This document shows positions 1 to 8,454 of a DNA stretch of 64,000 nucleotides, piece after piece (the stretch's first letter is position 1; each line of letters starts with the position of its first letter). The notes below the pieces were generated by a model that saw only the letters and a program-made list of their open reading frames with translations, was not told the DNA's origin and did not search any database. The stretch covers positions 806,001 through 870,000 of the forward strand of contig CAWEWH010000005.1 in NCBI GenBank assembly GCA_963812775.1. Reading direction: 5' to 3'. The stretch is from CAWEWH01 sp963812775. GTDB lineage: Bacteria > Pseudomonadota > Alphaproteobacteria > Rhizobiales > Beijerinckiaceae. Made by a program: the position numbers and the translations under genes.

Positions 1-1
1 A

Positions 2-130
2 TGCATCACCATGGCGCCGCTGCGCAGCGGCGATATCGACAGACGGACCGGACAGGTCGTCGGCGGGCATCGCACTTGGCAGGAGCACCCCAACAACCCG
101 ATGGCGGTCAATCCTCGCGGGCCCACTTGA
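2..130 (+). CDS. C-terminal end of an unidentified protein, cut by the window edge
   Basis: An open frame enters from the left edge and runs 42 codons to TGA at 128-130. Its codons are G/C-rich at the third position (CTG CGC AGC GGC GAT ATC GAC), which looks like coding sequence, and the peptide ends in HPNNPMAVNPRGPT. It converges on the sensor kinase at 178. I do not recognise the family. Another frame is open over the same bases and continues to 678, but it is antisense to the kinase and has no protein-like composition. Confidence 0.3.
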   Translation, partial: CITMAPLRSGDIDRRTGQVVGGHRTWQEHPNNPMAVNPRGPT

Positions 131-177
131 GTTTTGTCGCGACGCACGGGGCCGCGCGACCGGTCGCGGGCGACTTC

Positions 178-1299
178 TCAGTTCGGCAGTCGACGAGGGA
201 TCTCGTGCGCGAAACTCATTGTCGCGCGAACGCCGCGCCCGGGGACCGATTCAACGTTGAACCTCGCCTTCGTGTTTTCGCGAAGCGTTTGGACCATGAA
301 TGCGCTGATCTTCCCGGGAGCAGGCCATACTGTACCTTCCGGAAGCCCCGCGCCATCGTCGGCAACAACGACCTTGAGGTAAGTGTCGTCCTCCCGGAGG
401 CATTCAAGCGTAATCACCCCGCCTTCGCGCCCGACAAATGCGTGTTTGAAGGAATTGGTCAGGAGCTCATTTACGACCAGCCCAACAGGCAGCGCAACGT
501 TGATGGACATTGGCGCGTGATCGACCTTGGTCTTCAGTCGGACCCCTTCGACCGCAGACGTATTCATGACCGCCGTGGCGATCTGGCTAAGGTAGTGTCC
601 CAGGTCGATTTCGTCGTCGGGACCGCCAGGAGTGAGTGCCTGATAGAGAAGCTGCAAGGACTCGATTCGCCCCGCTAACGTAGTCAAGTTGACCTTGTCA
701 CCTCGTCGTTCCGCGCGCGCTTCGAGACGGATCAAGGAAATGACCAGCTGAAGATTATTCTTCACCCGATGCTGGACCTCCCGCAGCAGGAAGTCCTTGT
801 CACGGATTTGCCTTGCCAGTTCCTCGCGTTCCGCGCGCGCACGGTCTGTCACATCGATGAGCGCCGCGATACGGTAGTTTTCCGTGCCGTCTTCGTTTTC
901 AATGAGCCCCGCGTACGCTTCGACCACGATGGGCCTTTCGCCCACTAGGCGAAAGGTCCCTAGGAAGTCCTCATCACCCTTCAAAATCGCATTCTGCAAC
1001 GTCGAGCGCGGGTCGCTCTCCTGTACGAAGTCGGCCAGGATTGTCCAGCCTCGGCCGGCGAGGTTGGCAACAGCCGGGCCAGCTAGAGATTCAAAAGTCT
1101 TGTTGGCATAACAGACCCGCGGATCGCCCGCGATGAGCTTTGAAACAGCGATGGCGATGGGAATGTGGTCCAGAAGATTCCGAAGTTCCGGTGTCTCAAT
1201 GGCCTTCATGTCTTCGATGCTATCGAAGAGATCATTGACTTGCGCCGCTTTTTTCTCGGCAATCGGGCCAAGCTTTTCCATCTCCCACCCCTTAAACAT
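178..1299 (-). CDS. PAS domain sensor histidine kinase, HisKA_2 family
   Basis: A soluble sensor kinase of 373 aa with no membrane segment. A PAS-like domain spans about residues 40-155 (motifs YANKTFESLAG and ALIDVTDRARAE). A HisKA_2 dimerisation helix follows with the phospho-acceptor His in LLREVQHRVKNNLQ (about residue 178). The HATPase domain has the N-box NELLTNSFKHAF and a G-box VADDGAGLP. Kinases of this type are common in alphaproteobacteria, often feeding single-domain or PhyR-type regulators in stress and light responses; no partner regulator is next to it here. An ATG six codons inside (1281) has a better-placed AAGGGG upstream and may be the real start. The signal sensed cannot be told from sequence. 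Confidence 0.85.
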   Translation of the reverse strand: MFKGWEMEKLGPIAEKKAAQVNDLFDSIEDMKAIETPELRNLLDHIPIAIAVSKLIAGDPRVCYANKTFESLAGPAVANLAGRGWTILADFVQESDPRSTLQNAILKGDEDFLGTFRLVGERPIVVEAYAGLIENEDGTENYRIAALIDVTDRARAEREELARQIRDKDFLLREVQHRVKNNLQLVISLIRLEARAERRGDKVNLTTLAGRIESLQLLYQALTPGGPDDEIDLGHYLSQIATAVMNTSAVEGVRLKTKVDHAPMSINVALPVGLVVNELLTNSFKHAFVGREGGVITLECLREDDTYLKVVVADDGAGLPEGTVWPAPGKISAFMVQTLRENTKARFNVESVPGRGVRATMSFAHEIPRRLPN

Positions 1300-1807
1300 C
1301 CAGCTCGATGCTCAGCTCAATGAGCCGGCAGGCGCTATGTGCTGAGAACGTTCCTTGAGACCCAGCGATTCGAAACAACGTTGGCGCCTGCGAATTGTTC
1401 CCCTACAGCCACCTTGGCCATTGGCGGCAGCATTCCGTAGTGAAACGCCGCGCCGCCACCGGGGCGTACCACGCGACCGCCTCGCCGATGAAAAACGGTC
1501 GAAAGAGATCGGACTGGCCGTTGCAAATACGCCAGTCGGTACGGCTTGCTCACGCGCTGTGCGAGCGCGCTCCCAAGCGCCGACAGTGCCATCAGTGCGG
1601 CTACCAATACTTGCCTGTCAATTGACCGCTGCGCGGTCGAACTGGCTGCACCATCAACCGGTCCACTGAAGACGTGCCGTCGCATGATGCCCCCGCGGCT
1701 GAGGACGGCAGATAACCTACCGAACTGCCATGATGATAGCTTTGGCGCTTAGCTTGCCCTCGACACACCCCGGTAGTGCTGGACGCGCTACCTTCTTGTG
1801 CGCGAGA
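1300..1807. other. gene-poor stretch between the divergent kinase and cyclase genes
   Basis: About 500 bases between two divergent genes, so promoters for both should lie here. A minus-strand frame of 116 codons (1335-1685) is open, but it has no recognisable domain and no clear ribosome binding site. It contains a short hydrophobic stretch and could be the worn remnant of an exported protein. I see no repeat or RNA gene. Confidence 0.3.
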
Positions 1808-3613
1808 ATGGCTCGATTTCAGGGGCCGGCATTGTCGCAAAACATTGAAATTGAACGCAGACTTGCCGCCGTGCTCGCCGCGGACGTAGCCGGATTCAGC
1901 CGGCTGACTGAGGCGGACGAGGTCGGCACGATGCGGATGCTGGCCGCCCAGCGGGTGATCCTCGATGCAGCCATTGCTCGCCACCGGGGCCGTATTGCCA
2001 ATACGGCAGGCGACAGCGTGCTGGCGGAGTTTCCGAGCGCGGTGAATGCCGTGCAGTGTGCTGTGGAGGCGCAGCAGGCGCTGCGTGAGGCAGCCGAGGG
2101 CGCGCCTGCGGATCGGCGTGTTCTGTTTCGCATCGGAATTCATGTCGGCGACGTGATGGTGCGCGGCGGCGATCTGCTCGGCAATGGCGTCAATGTTGCG
2201 GCTCGGCTGGAGGCGCTCGCTGATGCTGGTGGCGTCGTGTTGTCGGCGGCCGCGCATGAGCAGGTGAAGAAGATACTGCCTCTCGCCTACACCGACCTCG
2301 GCCCACAGAGCGTCAAGAACATCGAGGAGCCGGTGCGGGCGTTTGCAATAGGCGCAGCGCCTGCCTCCACCACCGTGTCACTTCTCGGCGAGGGCAAACC
2401 ACTTCCTCTTCCAGACAAACCATCCATCGCCGTGCTGCCGTTCCAGAACATGAGCGGCGACCCGGAGCAGGAATACTTTGCTGACGGAGTGACTGACGAA
2501 ATCCTCACGGCTCTATCTCGCTTCCGGGAGGTATTCGTTATCGCGCGCACATCGAGCTTCACCTACAAGGGCAAAGCCGTCGACATACGCCAGATCGGCC
2601 GGGAACTAGGAGTGCGCTATGTTCTGGAGGGCAGCGTGCGCAAGGCCGGCGGTCGAGTGCGAATCACGGGGCAGCTCATTGATGCCACGAGCGGTGTTCA
2701 GGTCTGGTCTGATCGCTTTGAAGGCGACCATGATGACATATTCGACCTGCAAGATCGCGCAGCGTCGGCGGTCGTAAGTGCAGTAGCCCCGAAGCTTGAG
2801 CAGGCGGAGATTGCCCGTGCCGTGGCGAAAGCGACCGATAGCCTGGATGCCTACGATTGTTTTATGCGAGCTTCAGCATGCATATACCGCTGGGATCGGA
2901 AGAACCTCGAAGAGGCGGAACTCCTTCTTGACAGATCGATAAAACTAGATCCGCGATTTGCCTCTGCATACGCTTACGCAACATGGTGCATCGCTTGGCG
3001 GCTTGTAAATAGCTGGAGCTATGACCCTACGCAGGACGCCGGCCGGTGCGGAGCACTTGCAAGGAAGGCCGTAGATCTTGCACCGGACGACGCCAATGTA
3101 CTTTGCCTGGCCGGGTATTCTCTTGCTCAAGTTGTCGGCGCCCTGGAAGAGGGCATTGCACTCATCAATCGCGCGGTAAGCCTCAATCCCAATCTCGCGA
3201 GAGCTTGGGCCTTAAGCGCGGTCGTAAACATTTACCTCGGGAATCCAGAGATCGCAATCCAGCACAACGAACGCGCGATGCGCCTTTCACCCAAGGACAC
3301 CATATTACACTTGATGATGCATACGACGGCGCGGGGGTGCTTCTACGCGGGACGTTTGGATGAGGCTATTGTTTGGAGCACAAAAGCCATGCGGCAATCT
3401 CCGCATTTCCATGATCAGTCGTGGCTCAATCTTATTGCCAGCTATGCGCTGACCCAACGCCGGGAAGAGGCAACCGCTGCCCTCGCAAAATACCTTGCAA
3501 TCCACCCGCAAGCCCGAATCGGCAACCTCTGGCAGCTGGCAGGATTTCGGTTTCCCGATAAAAACGTTGCGAGGCTCGCGGAAGGCCTACGGCTAGCAGG
3601 TATGCCCGAATGA
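1808..3613 (+). CDS. Class III adenylate/guanylate cyclase with TolB-like and TPR regions
   Basis: About 601 aa from the ATG at 1808; an in-frame ATG at 1730 would add 26 unconserved residues. The N-terminal cyclase domain (about residues 15-190) keeps the two metal Asp residues (AADVAGFSRL and NTAGDSVLAEF) and the Asn/Arg pair of transition-state binding (GNGVNVAARLE). The substrate Lys of the KTTGDG form is replaced by Asn in NTAGDS, a variant I recall from rhizobial paralogues. A TolB-like region follows (PSIAVLPFQNMSGDPEQEYF, about 215-330), then TPR-like helices to the C-terminus. This is the large multi-copy cyclase family of Hyphomicrobiales, soluble and of unknown input. Its stop overlaps an ATG that begins a cut-off second cyclase. 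Confidence 0.85.
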   Translation: MARFQGPALSQNIEIERRLAAVLAADVAGFSRLTEADEVGTMRMLAAQRVILDAAIARHRGRIANTAGDSVLAEFPSAVNAVQCAVEAQQALREAAEGAPADRRVLFRIGIHVGDVMVRGGDLLGNGVNVAARLEALADAGGVVLSAAAHEQVKKILPLAYTDLGPQSVKNIEEPVRAFAIGAAPASTTVSLLGEGKPLPLPDKPSIAVLPFQNMSGDPEQEYFADGVTDEILTALSRFREVFVIARTSSFTYKGKAVDIRQIGRELGVRYVLEGSVRKAGGRVRITGQLIDATSGVQVWSDRFEGDHDDIFDLQDRAASAVVSAVAPKLEQAEIARAVAKATDSLDAYDCFMRASACIYRWDRKNLEEAELLLDRSIKLDPRFASAYAYATWCIAWRLVNSWSYDPTQDAGRCGALARKAVDLAPDDANVLCLAGYSLAQVVGALEEGIALINRAVSLNPNLARAWALSAVVNIYLGNPEIAIQHNERAMRLSPKDTILHLMMHTTARGCFYAGRLDEAIVWSTKAMRQSPHFHDQSWLNLIASYALTQRREEATAALAKYLAIHPQARIGNLWQLAGFRFPDKNVARLAEGLRLAGMPE

Positions 3614-3645
3614 CCACCACCCGCCGCCTCGCTGCAATCCTGGCC
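3610..3645 (+). pseudogene. First twelve codons of a second class III cyclase (relic)
   Basis: The ATG overlaps the stop of the preceding cyclase (ATGA). The first twelve residues, MTTTRRLAAILA, match the standard N-terminus of the rhizobial cyclase family, where the next residues are normally ADVAGYSRL. Here the match stops abruptly at about 3645. The frame stays open to 3894 but that part has no cyclase features and many polar low-complexity residues. I read it as the 5' edge of a tandem cyclase gene lost by deletion. The region 3646-3959 holds nothing else that I recognise. Confidence 0.55.
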
Positions 3646-3959
3646 ATTTCGCGCCTATTGAGAAAGGGCGCTGAGAGAACGAAAAGCGCCCAACACGCGC
3701 CTCTGCAGTACGGTTCTCAGAATCAAAACCACTGCAAAAACAGCGGGATCAGCACGCCGTTCTCAGGAGCGGAGAATTATTCGCGAAATGATGTTGGCGG
3801 AGGGAGAGGAACTAGAAGCAAACATTCTCTGCCTGAAACCCAGTTTTCTCGAGGAGAAGACACAATTCGCGCAGACCGGGGACGCGGCGGGTGAGGTACA
3901 ACGTGCCTGATCGCTAGTGAACGGCATGAGCGCGATCGGGCCATTTGCTGGGTCGAGGG

Positions 3960-4958
3960 CTATTCCGCCTGCCTCAATTTGCGGACGCGATCGAACGTGA
4001 CCGCGAGGATGATGAACGAGCCGATGAATGCGCCTTGCCAGAAGGCGTTAATGCCCAGCAGGCCAAGGCTGTTGCGGATCACCTCGATCAAAGCAGAGCC
4101 GATCAGTGCTCCAAACGGCGTACCAACGCCGCCTGCGAGATTGGCGCCGCCGATGACGGTGGCGGCGATAACCTGCAGTTCCATGCCGGCGCCGAGGTTG
4201 GTGGTCACGGCGCCGAGCCATCCGGTTTCGATCACACCTGCGATTCCGGCCGACAGCGCCGAGATCATGTAGACGGCGACCTTGATCCGGCGTACCGGCA
4301 CGCCGGTTAGGATCGCCGCTTGCTCGTTGCCCCCGATTGCGAAAACGTAGCGGCCGAATTTGGTCCAGCGCAGCACGAACCCGGTTATCAGCGCCAAGAT
4401 CAGCATGTAGATGACCGGATTGGAAATCCCGAGGAACATCGCGCCGCCGCCGAGGAAAAGCAGCTTGTCGTGATCCGGCCCGAACTGGAAGACGACTGTG
4501 TTGTTGGATACGACCATCGCCAAGCTTCGGGCGATCGACAACATTGCCAGCGTTACGACGAAGGGTGGAATGCCGAGATAGGCGATCAGCACACCATTGA
4601 TGGCACCGATGATCGCCGCGCAGCCGAGTGAGGCCGCAATGCCAACTTCAAGGCTGTAGCCTTCATGCATGACGACGGCGAGGACCATACTACAGAGGCA
4701 CAGCACCGAGCCGACCGAAAGGTCAATGCCGCCGGTGATGATGACGATCGTCATGCCGAGCGCAATCACCGCCACGAAGGTAAAGTTGCGAGTCACGTTG
4801 AAAAGGTTGTTCGCGGTCGCGAACGAATTGGTGGCAAAAGAAAGGAAAACGCAGGCGATGCAGACGGCAACAAAGACCCAGAATGCCTGACTGGACATCA
4901 GCCATCCGGCCAAATCGGTTCGCTCTTGTCTTGCCTCGCCGTCGACGATCGGTGTCAT
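3960..4958 (-). CDS. Sugar ABC transporter permease, RbsC/FrcC type
   Basis: An inner-membrane permease of 332 aa, the usual length for the BPD_transp_2 ribose/fructose/xylose family. About eight to ten hydrophobic segments are visible, and the family signature glycine-rich region GMTIVIITGGIDLSVGSV lies near residues 68-86. The conserved GGANLAGGVGTPFGALIG segment sits near the C-terminus. It lies 37 bases downstream of the ATPase gene in the same direction, so the two form an operon, with the binding protein transcribed divergently from about 6 kb. Neighbours point to an aldose such as L-arabinose or D-galactose as substrate; that is inference from context. Confidence 0.9.
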   Translation of the reverse strand: MTPIVDGEARQERTDLAGWLMSSQAFWVFVAVCIACVFLSFATNSFATANNLFNVTRNFTFVAVIALGMTIVIITGGIDLSVGSVLCLCSMVLAVVMHEGYSLEVGIAASLGCAAIIGAINGVLIAYLGIPPFVVTLAMLSIARSLAMVVSNNTVVFQFGPDHDKLLFLGGGAMFLGISNPVIYMLILALITGFVLRWTKFGRYVFAIGGNEQAAILTGVPVRRIKVAVYMISALSAGIAGVIETGWLGAVTTNLGAGMELQVIAATVIGGANLAGGVGTPFGALIGSALIEVIRNSLGLLGINAFWQGAFIGSFIILAVTFDRVRKLRQAE

Positions 4959-4995
4959 TGCGTAAGCCCCTTCGGGGCGCCGGATGGCGACCCTG

Positions 4996-5739
4996 TTACA
5001 AGACGTGCTCTATCGCGCCGGTAATCAACCCGGTGACTTCCTCGAGCGAGCTGGCCAGTATCGCCTTGTCGGCGACCTTTCGGCCCCGCCGCAAGACGAC
5101 GATGCGATCCGCAACACTGAACACGTCTTGCATGCGGTGGCTGATGAAGACGATTGCAAGCCCCTGATCGCGCAACAGCCGGATCAGGTTGAGAACCTCG
5201 GCGACCTGGCGCACGGATATTGCCGCCGTCGGTTCATCCAGCAGCAGGATTTTGGCATCGGACAATCGCGTGCGGGCGATCGCCACGGCTTGCCGCTGGC
5301 CCCCCGACATTTGCCTGACGAGGTCGCGCGGACGCGTCTCCGATTTGAGCTCTGCGAAGATCTGTCCTGCACGACGGTACATCGTGGCGTAATCAAGCAC
5401 GCTGAGAGGCCAGACTCCCCTCTGCAGTTCGCGGCCGAGAAAAACGTTTGCGGCTGCGGTTAGATTGTCGCAGAGCGCGAGGTCCTGATGAACAATCTCA
5501 ATGCCATGCTGGCGCGCCTCGACGGGTCTGTGCATGACGAGTTCAGCGCCTTCTAGGCGCACGGTTCCATGCGTAGGGCGAAAGTTTCCGGCTATGATCT
5601 TGACGAGGGTCGACTTGCCGGCACCATTGTCGCCCATCAATCCGACGACCTGGCCGCGCTCGAGGGAGACAGAAACGTCGGTCAGGGCGTGAATGGCGCC
5701 GAAATATTTCGAGACATTCTCCAACTCGAGAACAGCCAT
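4996..5739 (-). CDS. Sugar ABC transporter ATP-binding protein, single-domain FrcA type
   Basis: A cytoplasmic ATPase of 247 aa with one nucleotide-binding domain, unlike the double-domain RbsA/XylG form, and of the length seen in FrcA-like transporters. All catalytic motifs are present: Walker A GDNGAGKST, Q-loop region HQDLAL, ABC signature MSGGQRQAVAIAR, Walker B ILLLDEPTAA and H-loop SHR. It would power the permease encoded immediately downstream, probably as a homodimer. The upstream region (5740-6050) is shared with the divergent binding-protein gene. Confidence 0.9.
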   Translation of the reverse strand: MAVLELENVSKYFGAIHALTDVSVSLERGQVVGLMGDNGAGKSTLVKIIAGNFRPTHGTVRLEGAELVMHRPVEARQHGIEIVHQDLALCDNLTAAANVFLGRELQRGVWPLSVLDYATMYRRAGQIFAELKSETRPRDLVRQMSGGQRQAVAIARTRLSDAKILLLDEPTAAISVRQVAEVLNLIRLLRDQGLAIVFISHRMQDVFSVADRIVVLRRGRKVADKAILASSLEEVTGLITGAIEHVL

Positions 5740-6050
5740 CGCCGCCTCGCCCTCCCGCGCATTGTTCCAAGCTCTCGTCGCCTACTCGTCCCTTCGGGAC
5801 CGGCGCGAAGTCCCTCGCGGCGGCAGTTCCCATCGCTTACCGATGCTGAGAAGAGCCGTCAATCTATCGCACGACGACACGAGCGCTCCCATTCAGCCGA
5901 GGATCGCACGCCAATTTGCGAAACTGACCGTTGCCATCGCATGACAATCGGCGCAAACTTCGCCAAAGCCTTTCGTTCGATCGGACCGAGGTCAGGCAAA
6001 CGCCGGCGCAAATGACCGACGTTCTCCCGACAGAACCAGGGAGGTTGGCA
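5740..6050. promoter_or_regulatory. Divergent intergenic region between ABC ATPase and binding-protein genes
   Basis: About 310 bases with no convincing gene. Both halves of the transporter start here in opposite directions, so the control region for sugar uptake should be here. I cannot point to one operator with confidence. A ribosome binding site GGGAGG lies about 7 bases before the binding-protein ATG at 6051 and decides that start over the in-frame ATG at 5931. Confidence 0.45.
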
Positions 6051-7049
6051 ATGAGCAAGGCACTATCGTTATCGTTGTTCGTGGGGGCGGCGCTGGCACT
6101 GTCGGCGAGTTCAGCCTTTGCGCAGAAGAAGCAGCTAGTCATCGTTGTGAAGGGGCTCGACAATCCATTCTTCGAGGCGATCCATCAGGGCTGCAGAAAG
6201 TGGAACGCGGAGAATGCCAGCTCGCCCTACACGTGTTTCTATACTGGGCCGGCGTCGACCTCCGACGAGGCGGGCGAGGCTCAGATCGTTCAGGACATGC
6301 TGGGCAAGGCCAGCACGGCCGCCATTGCGATCTCCCCCTCGAACGCGCCGTTGATCGCCAACACCATAAGGGCCGCCAAGCCAAAAATACCGGTCATGAC
6401 GCTCGACGCCGACCTGAAGAAAGAGGATGCGGCGCTGCGCAAGACCTATCTCGGCACCGATAACTATTTAATGGGCTTCAGGCTTGGCGAATATCTGATG
6501 AAGGCCAAGCCTAAGGGTGGGACCGTCTGCCTAATCGAAGGCAACGCAGCTGCCGACAACATATTGCGCCGTGCTTCCGGCACGCGCGACGCTCTTTCAG
6601 GCAAGAAGGGCTTAGACAGGCTGAAGGGCGAAGGCGGTTGGACCGAGATTGCCGGTTGCCCAGTGTTCACAAATGATGATGGACCCAAAGGCGTTCAGGC
6701 GATGTCGGATATTCTCGCCGCCAACCCCAAACTCGACGCCTTCGTCATTGAAGGGGGTTGGCCATTGTTTGGGGCTCCGCAGCCCTATCGGCAGTTGACG
6801 GACCAGTACAAGGCTCAGATCGCTAGCAAGCAGCTCGTTATCGTTGCCGCCGATACCATTGGTGAAGAGGTCGCGATCGCCAAGGAAGGGCGCGTCGAAG
6901 CTCTCGTCGGTCAGCGCCCGTTCGAAATGGGCTACAAGGCTCCCACGGTGATGATAGCGCTGATCGAGGGCAAGCCGGTGGACGACCCGGTGTTCACGGG
7001 GCTTGATGAATGCACCAGAGAGACCGCTGACACCTGCATCCAGAAATAG
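6051..7049 (+). CDS. Periplasmic sugar-binding protein of the ABC importer
   Basis: A protein of 332 aa beginning with a clear signal peptide (LSLFVGAALALSASSAFA, cleavage after AFA near residue 24). The mature part is a Peripla_BP_4 type I fold, recognised by VIVVKGLDNPFFEAIHQGC, the SPSNAPLIANTI ribose-binding-like segment and MTLDADLKKEDA. It would capture an aldose in the periplasm and hand it to the permease at 3960-4958. It is followed 230 bases later by a sugar 1-dehydrogenase, which supports arabinose, galactose or a related sugar as ligand. Four Cys residues in the mature part could form disulfides. Confidence 0.9.
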   Translation: MSKALSLSLFVGAALALSASSAFAQKKQLVIVVKGLDNPFFEAIHQGCRKWNAENASSPYTCFYTGPASTSDEAGEAQIVQDMLGKASTAAIAISPSNAPLIANTIRAAKPKIPVMTLDADLKKEDAALRKTYLGTDNYLMGFRLGEYLMKAKPKGGTVCLIEGNAAADNILRRASGTRDALSGKKGLDRLKGEGGWTEIAGCPVFTNDDGPKGVQAMSDILAANPKLDAFVIEGGWPLFGAPQPYRQLTDQYKAQIASKQLVIVAADTIGEEVAIAKEGRVEALVGQRPFEMGYKAPTVMIALIEGKPVDDPVFTGLDECTRETADTCIQK

Positions 7050-7279
7050 GCTCGATTGTAGAGGGAGAGCCGTCGCCGAGAAGGCGTCGCCATTCGCGTG
7101 CGATCTCGATAAGTAGCGTTGTATGGGGCATGTCTGCGTCACCGCCGATGGGCCACTCGGCCTTGTGCGCAATGCGTCTGATCACGGTCGTGCTCGCGCG
7201 CTTGGAGCGCCTGCATGTTGATTCCGCCGAACGCGCCGGCGGCGCGGCGGCACGTCGCCACAGACCTCGCTCTCGCCCC

Positions 7280-8206
7280 ATGAGCATGATCCGTCTCGCT
7301 ATCGTCGGTTTCGGCAAGATCGCGCAGGACCAACACGTCCCGGCCATAGCGAAAACAACCGGCATCAAGCTAGCAGCGGTCGCCAGTCGCAACGCGGCGC
7401 CGGGCGGAATCGCCCATTTCGCCACGCTCGATGATCTGCTGGAGCAAGGCCCGGAGATCGATGCTGTGGCACTGTGCACGCCACCGCAGGTGCGCGGCGC
7501 TCTCGCGGCAGCGGCACTGACTGCTGGTAAACACGTGCTGTTGGAGAAGCCGCCAGGCGCGACGGTGAGCGAATTCGCACCACTGGTCGCGGCGGCGCAA
7601 GCCTCGGCCAAGACGCTGTTTGCCGCCTGGCACTCGCGTTTCGCACCCGCAGTCGAACCTGCGAGGGAATTCCTAACAGGGCGCGCCATCCGCTCGGTCG
7701 CGATCGATTGGAAAGAGGATGTCCGGGTGTGGCATCCTGGGCAAACGTGGATCTGGGAGCCAGGTGGTCTTGGGGTGTTCGACCCTGGCATCAACGCGCT
7801 GTCGATTTTGACTCGAATCCTGCCCCGCCCAATCTTCCTCTCCCGTGCCAAACTTTCCTTCCCAAAGAATTGGGCGGCACCGATCGCCGCGGATCTCGAG
7901 CTATCCGACGAGACAGGGCTGCTCATTCGCGCCGAATTTGATTTCCGCCAGGCGGGCCCGCAAACCTGGGATATCCGCATCGAGACGCAGGACGGCCAGT
8001 TGGTTCTCTCGTCCGGCGGCGCGAAGTTGTTCCTCGACGGGCGCACACTGCTCGACGCGAAGGCGGCGGAATATCGCGGTATCTACCGTCATTTCGTAGA
8101 GCTTGTTGGACGAGGGGCATCTGATGTCGACCTCACGCCGCTCGCCCATGTGGCCGATGCATTTATGCTGGGTGAGCGTGAAATCGTTGAAGCGTTCGAG
8201 GATTAG
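7280..8206 (+). CDS. L-arabinose/D-galactose 1-dehydrogenase, Gfo/Idh/MocA family
   Basis: A cytosolic NAD(P)-dependent oxidoreductase of 308 aa. The Rossmann start IRLAIVGFGKIAQDQH and the sugar-dehydrogenase motif EKPPGAT (catalytic-loop Lys) are present. The central signature WHPGQTWIWEPGGLGVFDPG closely resembles the Azospirillum brasilense L-arabinose 1-dehydrogenase as I remember it. That enzyme oxidises L-arabinose or D-galactose to the lactone in the non-phosphorylating pathway. The start at 7280 removes an arginine-rich, unconserved extension from an ATG at 7130. A cut-off aldose epimerase follows one base after the stop, and a sugar transporter precedes, so the three form one pathway unit. 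Confidence 0.85.
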   Translation: MSMIRLAIVGFGKIAQDQHVPAIAKTTGIKLAAVASRNAAPGGIAHFATLDDLLEQGPEIDAVALCTPPQVRGALAAAALTAGKHVLLEKPPGATVSEFAPLVAAAQASAKTLFAAWHSRFAPAVEPAREFLTGRAIRSVAIDWKEDVRVWHPGQTWIWEPGGLGVFDPGINALSILTRILPRPIFLSRAKLSFPKNWAAPIAADLELSDETGLLIRAEFDFRQAGPQTWDIRIETQDGQLVLSSGGAKLFLDGRTLLDAKAAEYRGIYRHFVELVGRGASDVDLTPLAHVADAFMLGEREIVEAFED

Positions 8207-8207
8207 A

Positions 8208-8432
8208 ATGGCGGCGGGATCGCCCCTGGTTCGTGAGATCTTTGGACGCTTGAGCGACGGCTCGGTCGTAGAGTGTGTGCATGGCAAGGATGCGTTCGAG
8301 GCCAACATCATCACTTATTACGCAGCGGTGCAGGCGCCGCATGTGCCGGATCGCGACGGGCAGGACGCTTTAAAGCTCATACGAACCACGTCGACCTCGG
8401 AATCAATTTCTTGCCGCCGCCAAAAAATCTAA
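8208..8432 (+). pseudogene. 5' fragment of aldose 1-epimerase (galactose mutarotase)
   Basis: The ATG lies one base after the dehydrogenase stop, typical of translational coupling. About 50 residues match the N-terminus of GalM-type mutarotases: VREIFGRLSDGSVVE, then FEANIITYYAAVQAPHVPDR, in the place of the usual LxNxxGxxxxIxxYGAxVxxLxVPDR pattern. After about position 8370 the similarity stops, and the frame ends at 8432, where a full enzyme would have about 340 residues. The catalytic His and Glu residues are missing, so it cannot be active. The break lies directly upstream of the tannase gene, which may have arrived by the event that removed the rest. Confidence 0.7.
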
Positions 8433-8454
8433 TGCGGGAACACAGAGACGCCCA

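Noticed and set aside
1..678. Long plus-strand open frame over the sensor kinase gene
   Set aside because: It is antisense to a well-supported kinase, is rich in Arg and Pro, and shows no domain; only the first 130 bases in another frame look coding.
1335..1685. Minus-strand frame of 116 codons between kinase and cyclase
   Set aside because: No ribosome binding site or recognisable family; kept only as a remark on the stretch.
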